In this document: piece after piece, positions 45,390-58,082 of the stretch
Numbering within the stretch: position 1 is the first letter of the stretch
Layout: each line of letters starts with the position of its first letter
Assembly (NCBI GenBank): GCA_033032865.1
Contig: JAWHQI010000004.1
Coordinates: 28,316,001-28,380,000 of the forward strand
From: Dactylorhiza incarnata
Lineage: Eukaryota > Streptophyta > Magnoliopsida > Asparagales > Orchidaceae
Direction of reading: 5' to 3'
Length of the DNA: 64,000 nucleotides
Made by a program: the position numbers and the translations under genes
The notes under the pieces: generated by a model
The model's input: only the letters and a program-made list of their open reading frames with translations
Told to the model about the DNA's origin: nothing
The model's database searches: none

Positions 45390-48283
45390 AAAAAAATTGA
45401 TGATGAAAAATTAGAAAAATCCCCCCCCAAAAAAAATTAATTATATGTTCTTCTCTTTCTTTTTCTACTTTGTTTTTTTTCTCCTCTCTCTTCTCTTTCT
45501 CCCTTTTTTGTTTTTATGTTAAGTTTCTTTTAATTTTTATTAAGTTTTATTTTGTATATAAATGTGCATATAAGAAAAAAAATGATAAGTTTTCTTTTTA
45601 TTTTTCATTAAGTTTTAATATGCATATTTGACAAAACAAGATAATATTTTAATTAAAATGAAAAAATAGTGAAAAGCTTTGAAACATAAATCTAAAAGAA
45701 TTGTTGGAATTTTAAGATAAAATAATAGTTTGTTTTTTCGAAGTAGGATTATTCGACAGACCCGAAAGGGGATTTTCGTCGATATTTTGAAAAGCGAAAA
45801 ACCCTATTACTTTTATCCTTTCATTTCACTTCTTCTTCTTTGTTTTTAATTTTAAAGTTTCTCTTTATTTTTCTTATTTTTATTAAGTATTAAGGTTTCT
45901 ATAAATATGCATACTTCAAAAATGATGAAAATATATTTAGAAAACTCAAAAAAAAAAATAGTTTTGCTTTCTTTATATATGTTTTACACTTTTGTATTTT
46001 AGAAACACCCAAAAACATACAAAAAAAATTTTGTATACATTTTTTTAGCTTTTCTCTTTTTTCTTCTTTCTTTTAGTTCTTAATATTTGTATATATATAA
46101 TAAATTCCATCTTTATCTCCCCCCCCCCTCTTTGTAAATAACTTTTATTATTTTGTTTTAACATATTTTGCAGGTATTAATTCGGTCATCCCGTCTCCAA
46201 ATCAGGGACGTGCTTTTTTTCCCCTGCTATTTCCTTTCTTACAATTTACTTTTACTCTTTTTATGCTTTGCACATATTTATAATGGTTCCTCATACTTAA
46301 TTTTAACATTGGGGACAATGTTGACTTTAAAGTATGGGGGTGTGTTTTCCCCCTTTTTGTAATTTTTGTCCCCCTTTTTGTTTAGAAAAAACCAAAAAAT
46401 AAAGAATATAACAAAATTTGTTATAACATTACAAAAAACAAATTGGTTACAACAACTCTTTCTCTTTTCCTTTTTGTTACAACATAACAAATTTTGTTAC
46501 AACAAAATAAAATTTGTTGCAACAAATTTGTCTCTTTCCTTTTATTTCTCTTTGTAAAAAATTTATTATGTAAATATGTAACAAAATCAAAAAAAAAATT
46601 ATTAAATAACTTAGAAAAAACACAAAAAAATTTATTATTATAAATGTTCTAGTTCTATGTTTTTATTTGTATATAAAAAAAACCTTGTTTATAAAATAAA
46701 TCAAAATCCAAAAAAATTATGATGAAAAATTTCTTAGAAAAAACCAAAAATATTTTTGTATGTATTTTTACTTTTTTTACTTTTCTTCTTTCTTTGTTTC
46801 TTTTCTTTTTTATTAAGTATTTATATATGTATTTTGTTATAAAAAATAAATCAAAATCCAAAAAAATTGATGAAAAAGTTACTTAAAAATATGTTATAAC
46901 AAAATCCACAAAATTTTGTCATAACACCAAAAAAAAAATTTATATCTGTTTTTATTTTCCTTTCTTTTTCTATCTTTTTTGCATTTCCTTTGTTTTTAGT
47001 ATTAATGTACATAATTTAAAAAAAAAATTTAAAAAAAAATATTTTGATGAAAAAAAACATTAGAAAAAACCAAAAAATGTTTTTGTATGTATCTTTTCTG
47101 TTCTTAACTTTTTTTCTTCTTTTCTTTTTAATAAGTGTTTATGTATTTTGTTATTAAGAAAATCAAAAAATCCAAAAAAAAATATATCATATCTTAAAAA
47201 CTCCAAAAAAAAATATTTGAAAAACTTATCAAAAAACTCCAAAAATAGAATAAAAACCCATACTTAGCTTTTTGTTATTTCCAAGGCTAGGTAAAGTTTA
47301 TCTTTAAGTGTTTTCACTATTTTTGATTTGCTAAAACCATTTTATTTATATCATAGTTTGTAAATTTAAATTTTTGGAATTTTAGTAGTAAAGAATATCT
47401 TTTGATTTTAATTTAATTTGAGAACAAACCTTTTATCACTACTTCAAGTTTAACCTAAATAGTTTCTATTTGTATTATATTGGCAAACCATCTTTAGATT
47501 TAATTATTCTAACTCCAAATTAGTGAAACTTTAGGAATATTTTAATCTACTAAACTTTGCTCTCAAAATTCTTTTTTATTATTCTAGATTTTCTCCTGAA
47601 ACCCCCCTTATAAACACCCATTTAGCTTGGCATAAAAAAATAGAAGAAAGAGTTTTAAAAGAAATCCCGTGTCAATGGGAATAAAAAGATTCCGTAAACA
47701 CAGGCACCCAATATTGTTAAAAGAAATCCTGTGTTAATGGGAATAAAAATTCCATAAACACAGGCATTGGGTTAAGTTTAAAAATGTTCAATCTTCCCTC
47801 GTAAACTAACGGCGGGAGTCAAAGTAAAATAAAAAAGGTGGGGTGAGGATAAAATTCATCACCCCTAATCCAAGCACTCTTCTTTTTGCCAATGCTTCTT
47901 TTTTTCCCTACCCCTTAGCCAATAAAATTGTAAGCTAGATTTTAATTTAAACAAGTTTGCGAGAGCATAATTAGTAGGTTTTATTTATTCTTAAAAATTT
48001 TCTTTAAAAAGTTAAAGTTTTTATAATTCTATTCTAATTAAAGGTGCTAATGATTGCAATATTCGATGCTATTTAGCTAACTTTAGAAGTCTTACGGCTA
48101 AAACTTTTTCGCTCTTTTTAAATCATTTTCATAATTTAGGACTTACCTCTTTAAATCTCCTAAATTTATTTCGATCTTACTTTTGATTACATAAAACTTT
48201 AGTAAATTAGAAATTTTATTAACGTATTATAGGTATCCCTTACTTTTGCTCTGGAATAGCAAAAGCTTAAGTATGGGGGTATT
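45390..48283. other. AT-rich interior of I
   Basis: No gene supported. Long A and T runs with repeated phrases such as AAAAACCAAAAA and TCCAAAAAAA (46700-47250). A short direct repeat, GAAATCC(C/T)GTGT(C/T)AATGGGAATAAAAA, lies at about 47662 and 47723. The stretch at 46290-46360 resembles gypsy 3' untranslated sequence. Open frames here reflect base composition. Confidence 0.6.
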
Positions 48284-48646
48284 TGATAAATAGTAAATTA
48301 TACGTATTTTAGTATAGTTTTTAGCTTAGTTTTAAGTAATATTGTACATATTTCTTGTAAAATATTGAACAAAGCATTTGTTTTTGCTAATTTATATATA
48401 TTTATATATTTTTATGAAAAAAGGAAATATATATAAAGTATTTAAAAATATATGTAAAAATTTATTAAATAAAAACTTTATCTATATATGTAAATATAAA
48501 CTATAAATAAGTTAAATATATAATAATGAAATTTACGATATGAAAATATAATCTATAAGGAGTTATATATAAATTTTGTGTATCTTATTTAGTGTATGTT
48601 TTATTAAACGTATATTTTATTTAGTGTATAATAATGTTGTATAAAC

Positions 48647-48682
<36 letters not shown>

Positions 48683-50136
48683 GTTAATAAAAATCGTTTT
48701 TTTAGTTAGTTGTTTTATAATTAAAGTTAATAAAAATATGTTTTTAAATTTATTAAAGTTGATATATTTTAAATTTAAAATATCTGTAAATATATATTAT
48801 AAATAAACTATTTCCATTCTAAGCAGAGAAGCGCATTCGGTCCAGTGGTGTGGGTTTGGTTAACTTCGGCAAGTGGCCAGGGATCGAAACCGGGCCAACT
48901 CAATTTTGCGCGGATTTAATCCGCTATCCGCAACCCAGCTCTCCAGCTGTCCCGCCCGCCAGCTCAACTCCACGTGTCACGCGCCCGCCAGCCCACTACC
49001 TGTAACCCGCCAGCCGACCTGCAAGCTTCTATCCGCACACCAGCATTCTAGCAGCTTCCAACCAGCTCATCCAAGTCAACCATCCAGCTCATCTCAGTCA
49101 ACATTCCAGCCCATTTTAGAAGCTTCCAACCCTCTATCCGCAGACCATAAATTCTCTATAAATAGGAACCTCCCCCCTCACTAATTGCCTCTCTTGGATT
49201 GCCCATTTTGGGGCGATCTTCCACTTTTCCCCACTTTCTTTTTATATTTTGTATTTTCTTTTTATGTTTTGTATTTTTTAATGTAATTAATTAAATGTTG
49301 TATTTTTCTTTTTAGTGTATAGTTTAGTTTTTAGTTTTGTATTTTCTTTATAGCTTAGTTTTTTTTTAGTTTTTCTTTTTATGTAATTAAATGTTGTATT
49401 TTTATTTATTGTCTTTTTTTTCTTGTAAACTCTTTATTATGGCAATTAAATAAATTTAGTTTTTTTTATTTCGTGCATTTTTCAATTTCGTAGTGTAGTT
49501 TTATTTCCTGCAATTCCAATTCTGTTTCGTCAATTCAATTCATAACTTAGCTTTATTTATGTCCTGTAAATTTAATTCATAGCTTAGTTTTATTATCCGC
49601 ACTTCAATTCCTGCATCTTTTCCTTTCTTTTTGCTAAATTTATTCATTGCCATAACATCGGTGTTTCGCTTAGATTCGAATTTACGCGTCTATTTAATTT
49701 TTTATTCTTTTCCTCCTTGACACGGTAGTTTAGAATGGATTATTAGGTTTGCGTTTAAAGTCGCTTCAGAGCGAGTGTTTTTCTCTCGTAATTTTTCTCA
49801 TGTTTTTATCGTGTATTTTCCCGCTTTCTTTGTTTTCGTATTTTTTTTCGTATTTTTACTTTAAGATTTTATTATGTGTGTTTTCTTTTATAAGTGTTTC
49901 CTCGCATTTGTTTTTGTTTTCGTGTTTTTATTTCCCGCATTTTATTTACTTATTTTTGGCTTTATGGTTTTTACTTTAATTTTTATCCACGCTTTTTCAC
50001 CAATAAAACAATAGCCGTAGCTCGAAGTAACTATACTCGACGAGACCCAGGACTAAATACGACCTTGATATGATTTTTATCATATATACTACACGCGATA
50101 GGTGCGCTTGCCTCCTGTTTTGTATTTTATCTATCA
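48284..50136 (+). repeat. 3' LTR of I
   Basis: Begins TGATAAATAGTAAATTATACG and ends TTATCTATCA just before the CATCC duplication. TATA box at 49154-49166; tRNA-like block at 48838-48894. The last part, 49622-50136, has no counterpart in the left copy. Confidence 0.83.
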
Positions 50137-50141
50137 CATCC

Positions 50142-51568
50142 TTGCCCCTTCCATCAATTGATGGAGGTGCATCAGATTCTGGACTAGTTTCACAATCATA
50201 AGAGGATATGAAGTGAATTAGTACCTGCTCATGTTCTGTATTATTGTGGCTGTCCTCATCTTCAGTTAGAGCAATCAGCCCATGGTCATTGTGAATGACC
50301 CCATCCTCCTCTACATCACTGTCTGAATGTGATAGAGGGGCCCTGACTGCCATCCTGCCAACAACAGTTTCTTCAACAGCAACCAGCCCAATGAGGGCTT
50401 CTTCCATTTCAGATTCTGATGAGCTAGAGTCTAATTCACTCCAGCTCTTCTTCTTAGCTAGAAAGGATTTCTCTCCTTTCTTGCTTCTTGATTGATGAGC
50501 CTTCTTCTCATCCATCTCTCTTCTCTTCACAGGGCAGTCAACAATGACATGCCCAGGCTTATTGCAGCAATAGCAAATAACTTTGGAAGAATTATGTTTT
50601 GAGTTAGACTCATACCTGTCACTTCTGGAGTGATGCTTTGACTCCTTGTTGTCCTCCTTGTTGTGATGTGAGGAGGAAGGCTTGTTCTTCCATTGCTTCC
50701 TCCTCAGCAGCTTTCTGAAGTGCCTTGTAAGAACAACAATTTCTTCATCAGAAGAAGAGGAGCTTGATGAGCTAGGCTCAGAATCTTCTGGTTCAGCAGA
50801 TCTTCTGGGAGGTATGTGAGCCTTCTCTCTCCCTCTTCTTGAGCTTTCAGCCTTGAAGACCAGGGAATTCTCCCTGGTATCATCCTTTGCCTTCTGGTCT
50901 TCTTCCTTCCTGGCAGTTAGCTGCATTTCATAGGAGAGCAGCTTTCCATAGAAAGTTTGGGGAGGAGTTTCAGTCAACTTAGCCACCTATCTTATGGCAC
51001 AAATTTTTGTGTCCCATTCTCTTGTTAGAGATCTGAGGAACTTATCATTCAGCTCATAATTTGTGAACACTCTCTCATAGGTTCTTAGTTCATTTATTAT
51101 TCTAAAGAACCTTTCATAACACATGGAGATGCTCTCCTGCCCTTGCTGCCTGAAAGCTTCATATTCCTCATTGAGGAGTGACTTCCTGTCATTCCTCACA
51201 TCTTCAGTCCCTTCCATGTACACAATCAGTGTATCCCACATCTCCTTAGCAGATACATAATGCACTAAATTTTGAAAAGTTGAGTCATCAATAGCATTGA
51301 CTATGATATTTTGAGCCCTTTTATCCATAGTAGCCAATGCTATCTCATCCTTGGTCATTTCAGTGTATGGTTTGCCTACTTGCCTGGTAGGATCAACAGA
51401 GGAGGGTTTTGTGATAATGAAGGGGCCTTCCTGAACAGTAATGTAGATTCTAGGGTCTGAAGCTTCCATGTACAGCCTAACCCTTTGCTTCCATATGTCA
51501 AAGTTGGCTTTGTTACATAAGGGCAGTTTCATTGAGCTCATCTCCTTCTGCATTACACTGGAGGCCAT
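50142..51568 (-). pseudogene. gag: copia gag of H, N-terminal part
   Basis: ATG at 51568, about 65 bases after the primer site. N-terminus of Retrotran_gag_2 type (W-K-Q-R-V-R-L-Y-M near residue 28), helical block to residue 193, in-frame TAG at 50987-50989, then the same frame onward. A serine/acid-rich stretch precedes a CCHC knuckle C-Y-C-C-N-K-P-G-H-V-I-V-D-C near 50560, followed by acidic clusters. The frame is cut at 50141 by insert I and resumes at 44056. Homologous in layout to A1 and A2 gag. Confidence 0.9.
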
Positions 51569-51634
51569 TGGGTTTTGACTTGACTAAACCTTTTAGGATC
51601 TGGTCAGACTGTTAAGTCCTTTTTTACCAACCTA

Positions 51635-51646
51635 CCTCTGATACCA
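51635..51646 (-). promoter_or_regulatory. primer binding site of H (tRNA-iMet type)
   Basis: The minus strand reads TGGTATCAGAGG two bases from the end of the 5' LTR. Confidence 0.9.
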
Positions 51647-51648
51647 CT

Positions 51649-53229
51649 TGAAGGTTTGTAGTCTAAATCACCTAGAGGGGGGGGGGGGGGTGAATAGGTC
51701 TTTTGAATTTTACTTTATTAGCTTTAGCTGTTTTCAGAATTAGTTCAAGCAAATTAGCAAACACAGAAAGCACACGATAATTTATAGTGGTTCCCCAAAG
51801 ACAGTGTGTCTATGGGTAGTCCACTTTCCCCCTCCACCCTTCTAACAGTGTGTTAGCCAGGGCCAACTTCTCCAATCTCAGCTCAAAGAGCTTACAACAC
51901 AAGTTCCTCAGAACTTCTCAGATCAAGAATGATCCTACCTCAGGACACAAGTCCCTACAACTCAGAGGATAACACCTCCTACAGCTCAGACAATAATGTC
52001 CTACAACTCAGGCTGTTAAGCCCTACCTCAGATCTGCTCCAGATCCTACAGCTCAGACCTCTCTCAGGTCCTACTACTCAGAGGACTCCTCCTCCTACTT
52101 CTCATACCACCTCCTGGTCCTACCTCAGGCTGTTAAGCCCTACCTCAAATCTGCTCCAGATCCTACACTCAGGCCTTCATCCCTACAACTCAAAACCCTC
52201 AGGTTCCTACAATCTCAGACCAAAAGGTCTTACAGCTCAGGCAAAATGCCCTACAGAAAAATGATTTAGAAATACTCTACAGTAGAGGTACTCTCCTGTA
52301 GATCCTGCACCGTCTGTGCTTCCTGTAGCTGAAGATGTCGATGCCAGCTACTAACTTGATCTTCCTCTTTGACAGAGTGATGGAAGATCACATTGCTCCT
52401 TCTTGCAAAGGAGCTAACTTTCTTTCTCTGTTTTCTTCTTCTTGTTTAGTGAGCAGGAGGAAGAAGATGAGAGCTTCAGCCGTCAATGTAACAATTGATC
52501 TCTTTTGCACGCAACCGGGGGTTTTCAAATGTGCCCTAAATCTTACTTTTATACATCTCTGATCTTCAACGGCTCTTAGCTGATCTGCTAAGAAGTATGG
52601 GAGAAGCTGGTGGACCCCACACAGCTTTTCTGCAACTAGTCCTAGCCGCAGGTCCCGCCGCCCTTCTTTTCCGTAGAGAAGGACTGCGCTCGATGAACGC
52701 GGAACATTCTGTGTTCGACGAACCAGCTGTCCCCAGCGTTCGACGATCTTGCCAGCTCATCATTCAACAAAATTGCCTTGTGGGTCTTCTCAGCAGCTCC
52801 TGCTTTGATCTCGTCTCAGCGATCGACAAACGACGTTCATCGTTTGACAAACTTGCCTTGTGTGTCTTCTCAGTGGCTCCTACTTTGATCTCGTCTCAGC
52901 GGTCGATGAACGGCATTCAGCGTTCGACAAACACGCTGATTCTCAGCGTATAATGAACTTATCAGCGGGGGCACCTTCTTCTCAGCGGATACGCTGAGAT
53001 GGCTCCTCGTCTCAGCGGTTTTGACCCCTCGTCTCAGCGGTTCAGCTGAGACAACTTCATCTTTTGGGAGATGATTTCTCCACATTTAAGGGCATGTTTG
53101 GCCCTTCCTTTTGAATCACCTGCACCTGTATATATTACACAAGTATAGCTCATCAAATACAATATGTCCTTAGCATTGAGAGTGATGCCTCTTCAAATCA
53201 AGGTACTATTGAGGGCAATATACCCAACA
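51649..53229 (-). repeat. 5' LTR of H
   Basis: Plus strand from TGAAGGTTTGTAGTC to TATACCCAACA, matching 30385-31973 along its length. A G-run of about 14 lies near 51678. CTCAGCGG and TTCGACGAAC motifs cluster at 52690-53055. The 3' LTR has a few intact TCGACGAAC copies that are mutated here. Confidence 0.92.
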
Positions 53230-53513
53230 GAGGGAACTCCACACCTAGCAGGGACCCGAGCTCACCTGGAGGGGGAGGGAACTCCACACCTACCAGGGAG
53301 CCGAGCTCACCTGGAGGGGGAGGGAACCCCACACCTACCAGGGAGCCGAGCTCACCTGGAGGGGGAGGGAACTCCACACCAACCAGGTAGCCGAGCTCAA
53401 CTGGAGGGGGAGGGAACTCCACACCTACCAGGGAGCCGAGCTCACCTGGAGGGGGAGGGAACTCCACACCTACCAGGGAGCCGAGCTCACCTGGAGGGGG
53501 AGGGAACTAACAG
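53230..53513. repeat. 45-bp tandem array in C, about six units (right part)
   Basis: Continuation of the array at 29690-30384 on the other side of H, starting with the GAGGG duplication. The long open frame 53164-53637 is a by-product of the 45-bp period. Confidence 0.92.
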
Positions 53514-54650
53514 TTTCCCAAACTATCCTGGGGCGGAGAACCAGTCCACGTCCCAGGTTCTTACCCTCACCGACGGACGGAGGGATTCAGCCATCTTTCC
53601 AAAGCAACTGGGGACAGAGAACCAGTCCTCTTCATAGGTGCTTACCTTCACCTGGAGATAGAGGAACTCAACCACCTTATCAAAGCAACTGAGGCAGAGA
53701 TCCAATCCACGTCTTAGGTGCTTACCTTCACCTAGAGACAGAGGAACTCCACCATCTCATCAAAGAAACTGAGGCAGAGATCCAATCCACGTCCTAGGTG
53801 CTTAGCTTACCCGGAGGTAGAGGAGTTCAACACCTTTCCGAACCAATTGTGGGCGGAGTACCCGTCCACGTCCTTGGGGCTTAACTTGCCTGGAGGCAGA
53901 GGAACCCAGCACCTTCCCAAACCAGTTGGGGGCGGGTACCCGTCTACGTCCTAGGGGCCTAGCTTACCTAGAGGTAGAGGAACTCAACACTCTTCAAACC
54001 AACTGGAGGTGGAATACCCATCCACGTCCTAGGGGCCTAGCTTACCTAGAGGTAGAGGAGCTCATCATCTCTCCAAGTCACTTACTCAAGCAGCGAGTCG
54101 ACCCGATGAGTCTCCCATCTGCCAGCATGATTGAGCCCGGAGAATGGTCTCTAGTCGGGGGTCTTACCAAATGTGGGCGGAGTACTCATCCACGTCCTAG
54201 GTGCTTAGCTTCACCTGGAGGCAGAGGAACCCAACACCTTCCCAAGCCACTCCGCATGTGGCGAGTCGACCCGATGAGTCTCCCATCTATCGGCATGACT
54301 GAGCCTGGAGAATGGTCTCTAGTCGGGGATATTACCAATCAGTCGACCCGATTAGTCTCCCAACTGCCGGCATGACTGAGCCCGGAGAATGGTCTCTAGT
54401 CGGGGATATTACCAATCAGTCAACCCGATGAGTCTCCCATCTGCCAGCATGACTGAGCCCGGAGAATGGTCTCTAGTCGGGGATATTACCAATTAGTCGA
54501 CCCGATGAGTGTCCCATCTTCCGGCTTGACTGAGCCCGGAGAATGGTCTCTAGTCGGGGATATTACCAATCAGTCGACCCGATGAGTCTCTCATCTGCCG
54601 GCATGACTGAGCCCGGAGAATGGTCTCTATTCGGGGATATTACCAACTGG
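53514..54650. repeat. 80-bp and 77-bp tandem arrays in C
   Basis: From 53514 to about 54080, units of about 80 bp built on CCAATCCACGTC(C/T)TAGGTGC and CTTACCTTCACCTAGAGACA. From about 54085 to 54650, six to seven units of about 77 bp built on GTCGACCCGATGAGTCTCCC and GAGAATGGTCTCTAGTCGGG. Both are degenerate, and units of the first type reappear at 54180-54250 and 54660-54720. Confidence 0.82.
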
Positions 54651-55374
54651 GGGGCGGAGGACCCATCCACATCCTAGGTGCTTACCTTCACCTGGAGGCA
54701 GAGGAATCCAACACCTTCCCAGAGGCTTTACCTAAGGTTCTATCTCTACCTACTTTTTATTCAACATGGGGAGGTTACATATCTATTACAACGCGCCTTA
54801 TTGCACCTACTCCGCCACATGCATCTCGGCCATCTCTTTTATCACCTCCTCCACTTTCTCTGCCTTCTCATTCCTTCTCTTTCTCCTGGTCCTTCCTGCT
54901 TCCCTGGTCAACCTAGAGGTGGGAGACTTACCTCTAGAACTAATCTGCATAGCTTCCTTGCGTCTCCCCGTGCTTTTGTTGAATCAGGCACAGGGACTCC
55001 GCCTCCTTCCTAGTGAGACGGAGGCCTCCATCCTGTCCCCTCACTCGGGGCAGCTGGCGCTAGGGGAGCTGTTGAAGAGCGCTTGTGCTTGGAGGTTCAT
55101 GCCTTCTTCTGAGGCTGTCCCCTTCCCTTGCCGACATGCTTACTCTATCTCCATCAAAGATGGAGAGGCGAGCACAGGTGTTGGCGATGCTGAGCACTCA
55201 CCCTGAGGGGGAGTGCAAACCGCAAGACTTCCTGGATTGACTTCTTGAGCTCCTCGAAGTCACCTTTCTTCATGCACTTGCCGGCAGGGGTGAGTCCCCC
55301 AGCTCATCGCTTCCATCCATGATACTTGCCCAGAGCTTTCTGAACTAGCTGCTTCCACGCTCACCGCACCATAA
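54651..55374. other. 5' interior of C, no gene recognised
   Basis: Mostly non-repeated sequence between the arrays and the 5' LTR. A frame at 54766-55206 (plus) has no recognisable domain. The minus strand beside the LTR reads ATGGTGCGGTGAGC, a possible primer site I cannot assign to a tRNA. Confidence 0.5.
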
Positions 55375-56556
55375 TGTTGAAACCAGAGAACTGGTCTCGA
55401 TGTTCGCAAGGGGGATGCAGTTAACCCTTACTTGACCTGAGCGAGACCCTTGACCAGTCACTAAGAACCAAAGAACCTTGCCCTTAGAGAACACCTAAGT
55501 CCACAAACGGACCCCTTAAGCTGCAGCGTGGAGGTCCCACCACACACCCGGAAGCTCACATGGAATTTCCCCACCCAAGCCAATGCTGAGCCTGGGCACC
55601 TTGGAGGGCACTAAGGATCACCTCACCATCCACCTTCCATGACAGGGGGAGGGGAGGGGTAGTGCTTGCTCACAGGCGAGGGTGGGGGTACCAACAACCT
55701 TTCCCAAGGTGCTCATGGGGGTCTATTTATAGACTTCCCAAAAAGTGGGTTGCGGATAGCCAGAAATCTGCTATCCGCAGCCCAACAACAAACCTGAACG
55801 ACCAGCACAGGGGGGAGGCGAGTGGAGATGAGATGCCTACTCCCCCCTACCTGAATAGCCCACCTCTCCCTTAGCAAAGAGAGCAGACGAGTGGACCGAA
55901 GGCCCCCTCGCCCCTGGGACTGGGCGCCTCCCAAGGACCGGGGGAGTGGACCTTTGGTCCACTCCCCCTAGGACCGGCGAGTGGTCCGAGGGTCCACTCG
56001 CCCCTAGGTTCGGGCGAGTGGACCAAGGTCCACTCGCCCCCTAGGGGCTAGCGAGTGGACCAAGGGTCCACTCGCCCCCTAGGTTTGGGCGAGTGGACCA
56101 AGGTCCACTCGCCCCCCCCTAGGGGCCGATGAGTGGACCGATGGTCCACTCGCCCCCTAGGTTCGGGCGAGTGGACCGAGGGTCCACTCGCCCCCTAGTT
56201 TCGGGCGAGTGGACCGAGGGTCCACTCGCCCCTTAGGTTCGGGCGAATGGACCGAGGGTCCACTCGCCCCCTAGATTCGGGCGAGTGGACCGAGGTCCAC
56301 TCGCCCCCTAGGTTCGGACAAGTGGACCAAGGTCCACTATCCGCCTTGTTCCGGGCGAGTGGACCATGGTCCACTCGCCTCCCTAGGCCTTGGCGGAATG
56401 CGGGGGAACGGACCGGATTGTCTGCCCCCCTTTCTTTTGCCTCGGATGGCCTCGAACCCCTCTTAACGGGTCGATTCGTTACGTCACAGCCACCCTCACT
56501 ATAGCGATCTTACCTCCGTCAGGTCACACCAGCTCGGAAAATATGAGGGTTGTACA
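55375..56556 (-). repeat. 5' LTR of C
   Basis: TGTTGAAACCAGAGAAC to GTTGTACA on the plus strand, partner of 28345-29417 and flanked by CGGAG. Minus-strand TATA box at about 55719-55736. Confidence 0.9.
55946..56385. repeat. hairpin array in the 5' LTR of C, about eleven units
   Basis: Same inverted repeat as 28951-29250 (arms GCGAGTGGACC / GGTCCACTCGC, spacer CCCCTAGGTTCGGG), with three or so more units. Confidence 0.9.
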
Positions 56557-56561
56557 CGGAG

Positions 56562-58024
56562 AGCTCTGTAATTCTCGGTCATATGGCCTCTATCCCTATG
56601 ATGTTCATAGTATAGAGCCAGATTTCTTGTTCTTGGGTCAGAGTTGATCGGGGCAGGCCTTTTGTAAAAGGGCTGCTTTTGAATAACCTGAACTACCTCA
56701 CTCATAGAGATGCCAAGGTTAGTGAAGGATTTTGAAAATAATTGAATAGAGGTTGAGGAGGGGTTGGCAATTGTGGCTGAGGGTATTCAATCTGATGGAC
56801 TGGTGTGGATTGCTGAGTCGGGGAAGCCGGAGTTGGTAGTGAGGACCCTTCAGGCTGGAACTGCTGATTTCCCTAACGAGGGCGATAATGACGGGAATTC
56901 CTTCCCTTTTGATAGGAGGGCTGGAATTCTTGGCGAGGTGGTTTGGACAATGACTGGGCTGGATAAAAACCTGCCAAACCTTTATGGATGGCTTTACTCG
57001 TCAGATTAGAAACATATACAGGGTTATTGATCTCCCCCTCTATATGGAGGTTGGCAATACTAATCAGCTCTTGATACGAGCTGGGCTCCCTGTTCGTGAC
57101 CTCAAACTTGAGAGGTCCCTCTTGCAAGCCATTGATCAGAGCTACCATATAGAGAGAGGGATATACATCCCTTATTCTGAGAATCTCCTTCTGAAACCGA
57201 TCAATAAAGCGAGCTAAATTCTCGCCCTCTCCCTGCTTGATCTTGAAGAGGGTTGCATGGCCACTCTTCCTCTTCTTAGAGGTTGCAAACCTCAGAAGAA
57301 GCTCGTGCCTCAGGATGGCGATGCTCGGGATGGATTGAGAAGGTAGCTTATAAAACCACTCCCGGGCTTGCCCATCGAAGGAAGTGATCAACAACTTACA
57401 CTTCACAGTATCAGAGAGAGTCCTTAGAGCAACAGCGGACTCGAAGGCTTGAAGATGGGAAATTGGGTCATTCTCCCCCATAAATATGGGCAGACGGGGT
57501 TCCCTGGAGACGTTGGGAATTGACTCCCAAATAACTCTATCAGTAAAGGGGGAAGCCTCCTCCTCTTCAACAACGTCAAAAGGAGCAGGAAAGACAACAA
57601 TAGGGGCTGGAGGATAGGTACAATCCTCCTCGAAATTCAGGGCCTGAGCAGGAGGTCCCTGAGCTGCTGTTTTGAAGAAATCCTGGCGAGCTGCGAACTC
57701 TTTGACTTGAGGTCGCATAGGAGCTGCTGGCTGGGAGGTTGCACGATCAAGAGGGTGACCGCCAACCAAGCGGTCAGGGGTAGCTGTCTGACTGGGTTAG
57801 GGAAGAAGCTTCTGAGAGATCGCGGCGAGGGTCTGACTTAAAACTTTAAGCTGCCTGGCAGACTCTTGTTGAGCCTGAGCAGTCTCTCGGCGAGCTCGGG
57901 CGGCCTCTCAAAGGGCTTGCCTGACGCGAAGCTCAAAATGACGCTCCAGATCTTCCAAGGAGGTCGGATTGTTCGAGGGGCGACCGCAGGGAGACCAGTG
58001 AGAATGATGCATGCGGTCTGACAT
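56562..58024 (-). pseudogene. gag: Ty3/gypsy gag of D
   Basis: ATG at 58024, 58 bases inside the 5' LTR. The N-terminus (M-S-D-R-M-H-H) runs into an alanine/glutamine-rich coiled coil with in-frame TGA near 57910 and TAA near 57800. Then comes the Retrotrans_gag domain (PF03732 type): P-R-L-P-I-F-M-G-E-N-D-P, A-R-E-W-F-Y-K-L-P, and Q-G-E-G-E-N-L-A-R-F-I-D-R-F near 57220. A shift follows at about 56870. The end holds H-H-R-D-R-G-H-M-T-E-N, the F-H-R-D-H-G-H zinc-like motif of Tat-type gag with its cysteines lost. The C insertion interrupts just after it; the frame goes on at 28344. Confidence 0.88.
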
Positions 58025-58082
58025 CTCGGAAGTCCACTGATTTCACCCAAACACTCTGAATCTAAAGCTCGCGTGTTCGTTC

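Larger units (their letters stand above)
44062..50136 (+). mobile_element. non-coding AT-rich LTR element I inside H gag
   Basis: Target duplication CATCC (44057-44061 and 50137-50141). The right LTR is 48284-50136, preceded by the purine tract AAGTATGGGGGTATT. The left LTR matches it from 44062 to about 45389 and then diverges, so the left copy lacks the last 510 or so bases. The interior is AT-rich without gag or pol. ATTGGGGACAATGTTGAC...AAGTATGGGGG near 46310 resembles the untranslated 3' region of gypsy elements, so a gypsy-derived non-autonomous element is likely but unproven. Confidence 0.85.
30385..53229 (-). mobile_element. Sirevirus-like copia element H inside C
   Basis: LTRs 30385-31973 and 51649-53229, target duplication GAGGG (30380-30384 and 53230-53234). 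Minus order: 5' LTR, iMet primer site, gag (51568-50142, then 44056-43107 beyond insert I), protease and integrase (42951-41337), RT and RNase H (33891-32353, beyond insert A2), multiple polypurine tracts, 3' LTR. Integrase before RT defines copia. The complete domain order indicates a formerly autonomous element of about 9 kb; it now has stops, shifts and two insertions. Confidence 0.92.
28345..56556 (-). mobile_element. non-coding LTR retrotransposon C inside D, itself interrupted by H
   Basis: LTRs at 28345-29417 and 55375-56556 are flanked by the 5-bp target duplication CGGAG (28340-28344 and 56557-56561). Disregarding C leaves the D gag-protease frame continuous. Minus orientation is shown by the LTR TATA box and by a purine tract (complement of 29418-29430) beside the 3' LTR. 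The interior, excluding H, is about 3.1 kb of tandem repeats without gag or pol. It is thus non-autonomous (LARD-like). LTR ends and purine tract resemble element G, a possible autonomous relative. Confidence 0.88.

Noticed and set aside
53164..53637. 157-codon frame with 15-residue repeats
   Set aside because: Spans the H LTR end, the target duplication and the 45-bp array; open only because the period is a multiple of three.
54766..55206. 146-codon plus-strand frame in C
   Set aside because: No recognisable motif, antisense to C, no promoter or splice evidence; not enough to call a gene.
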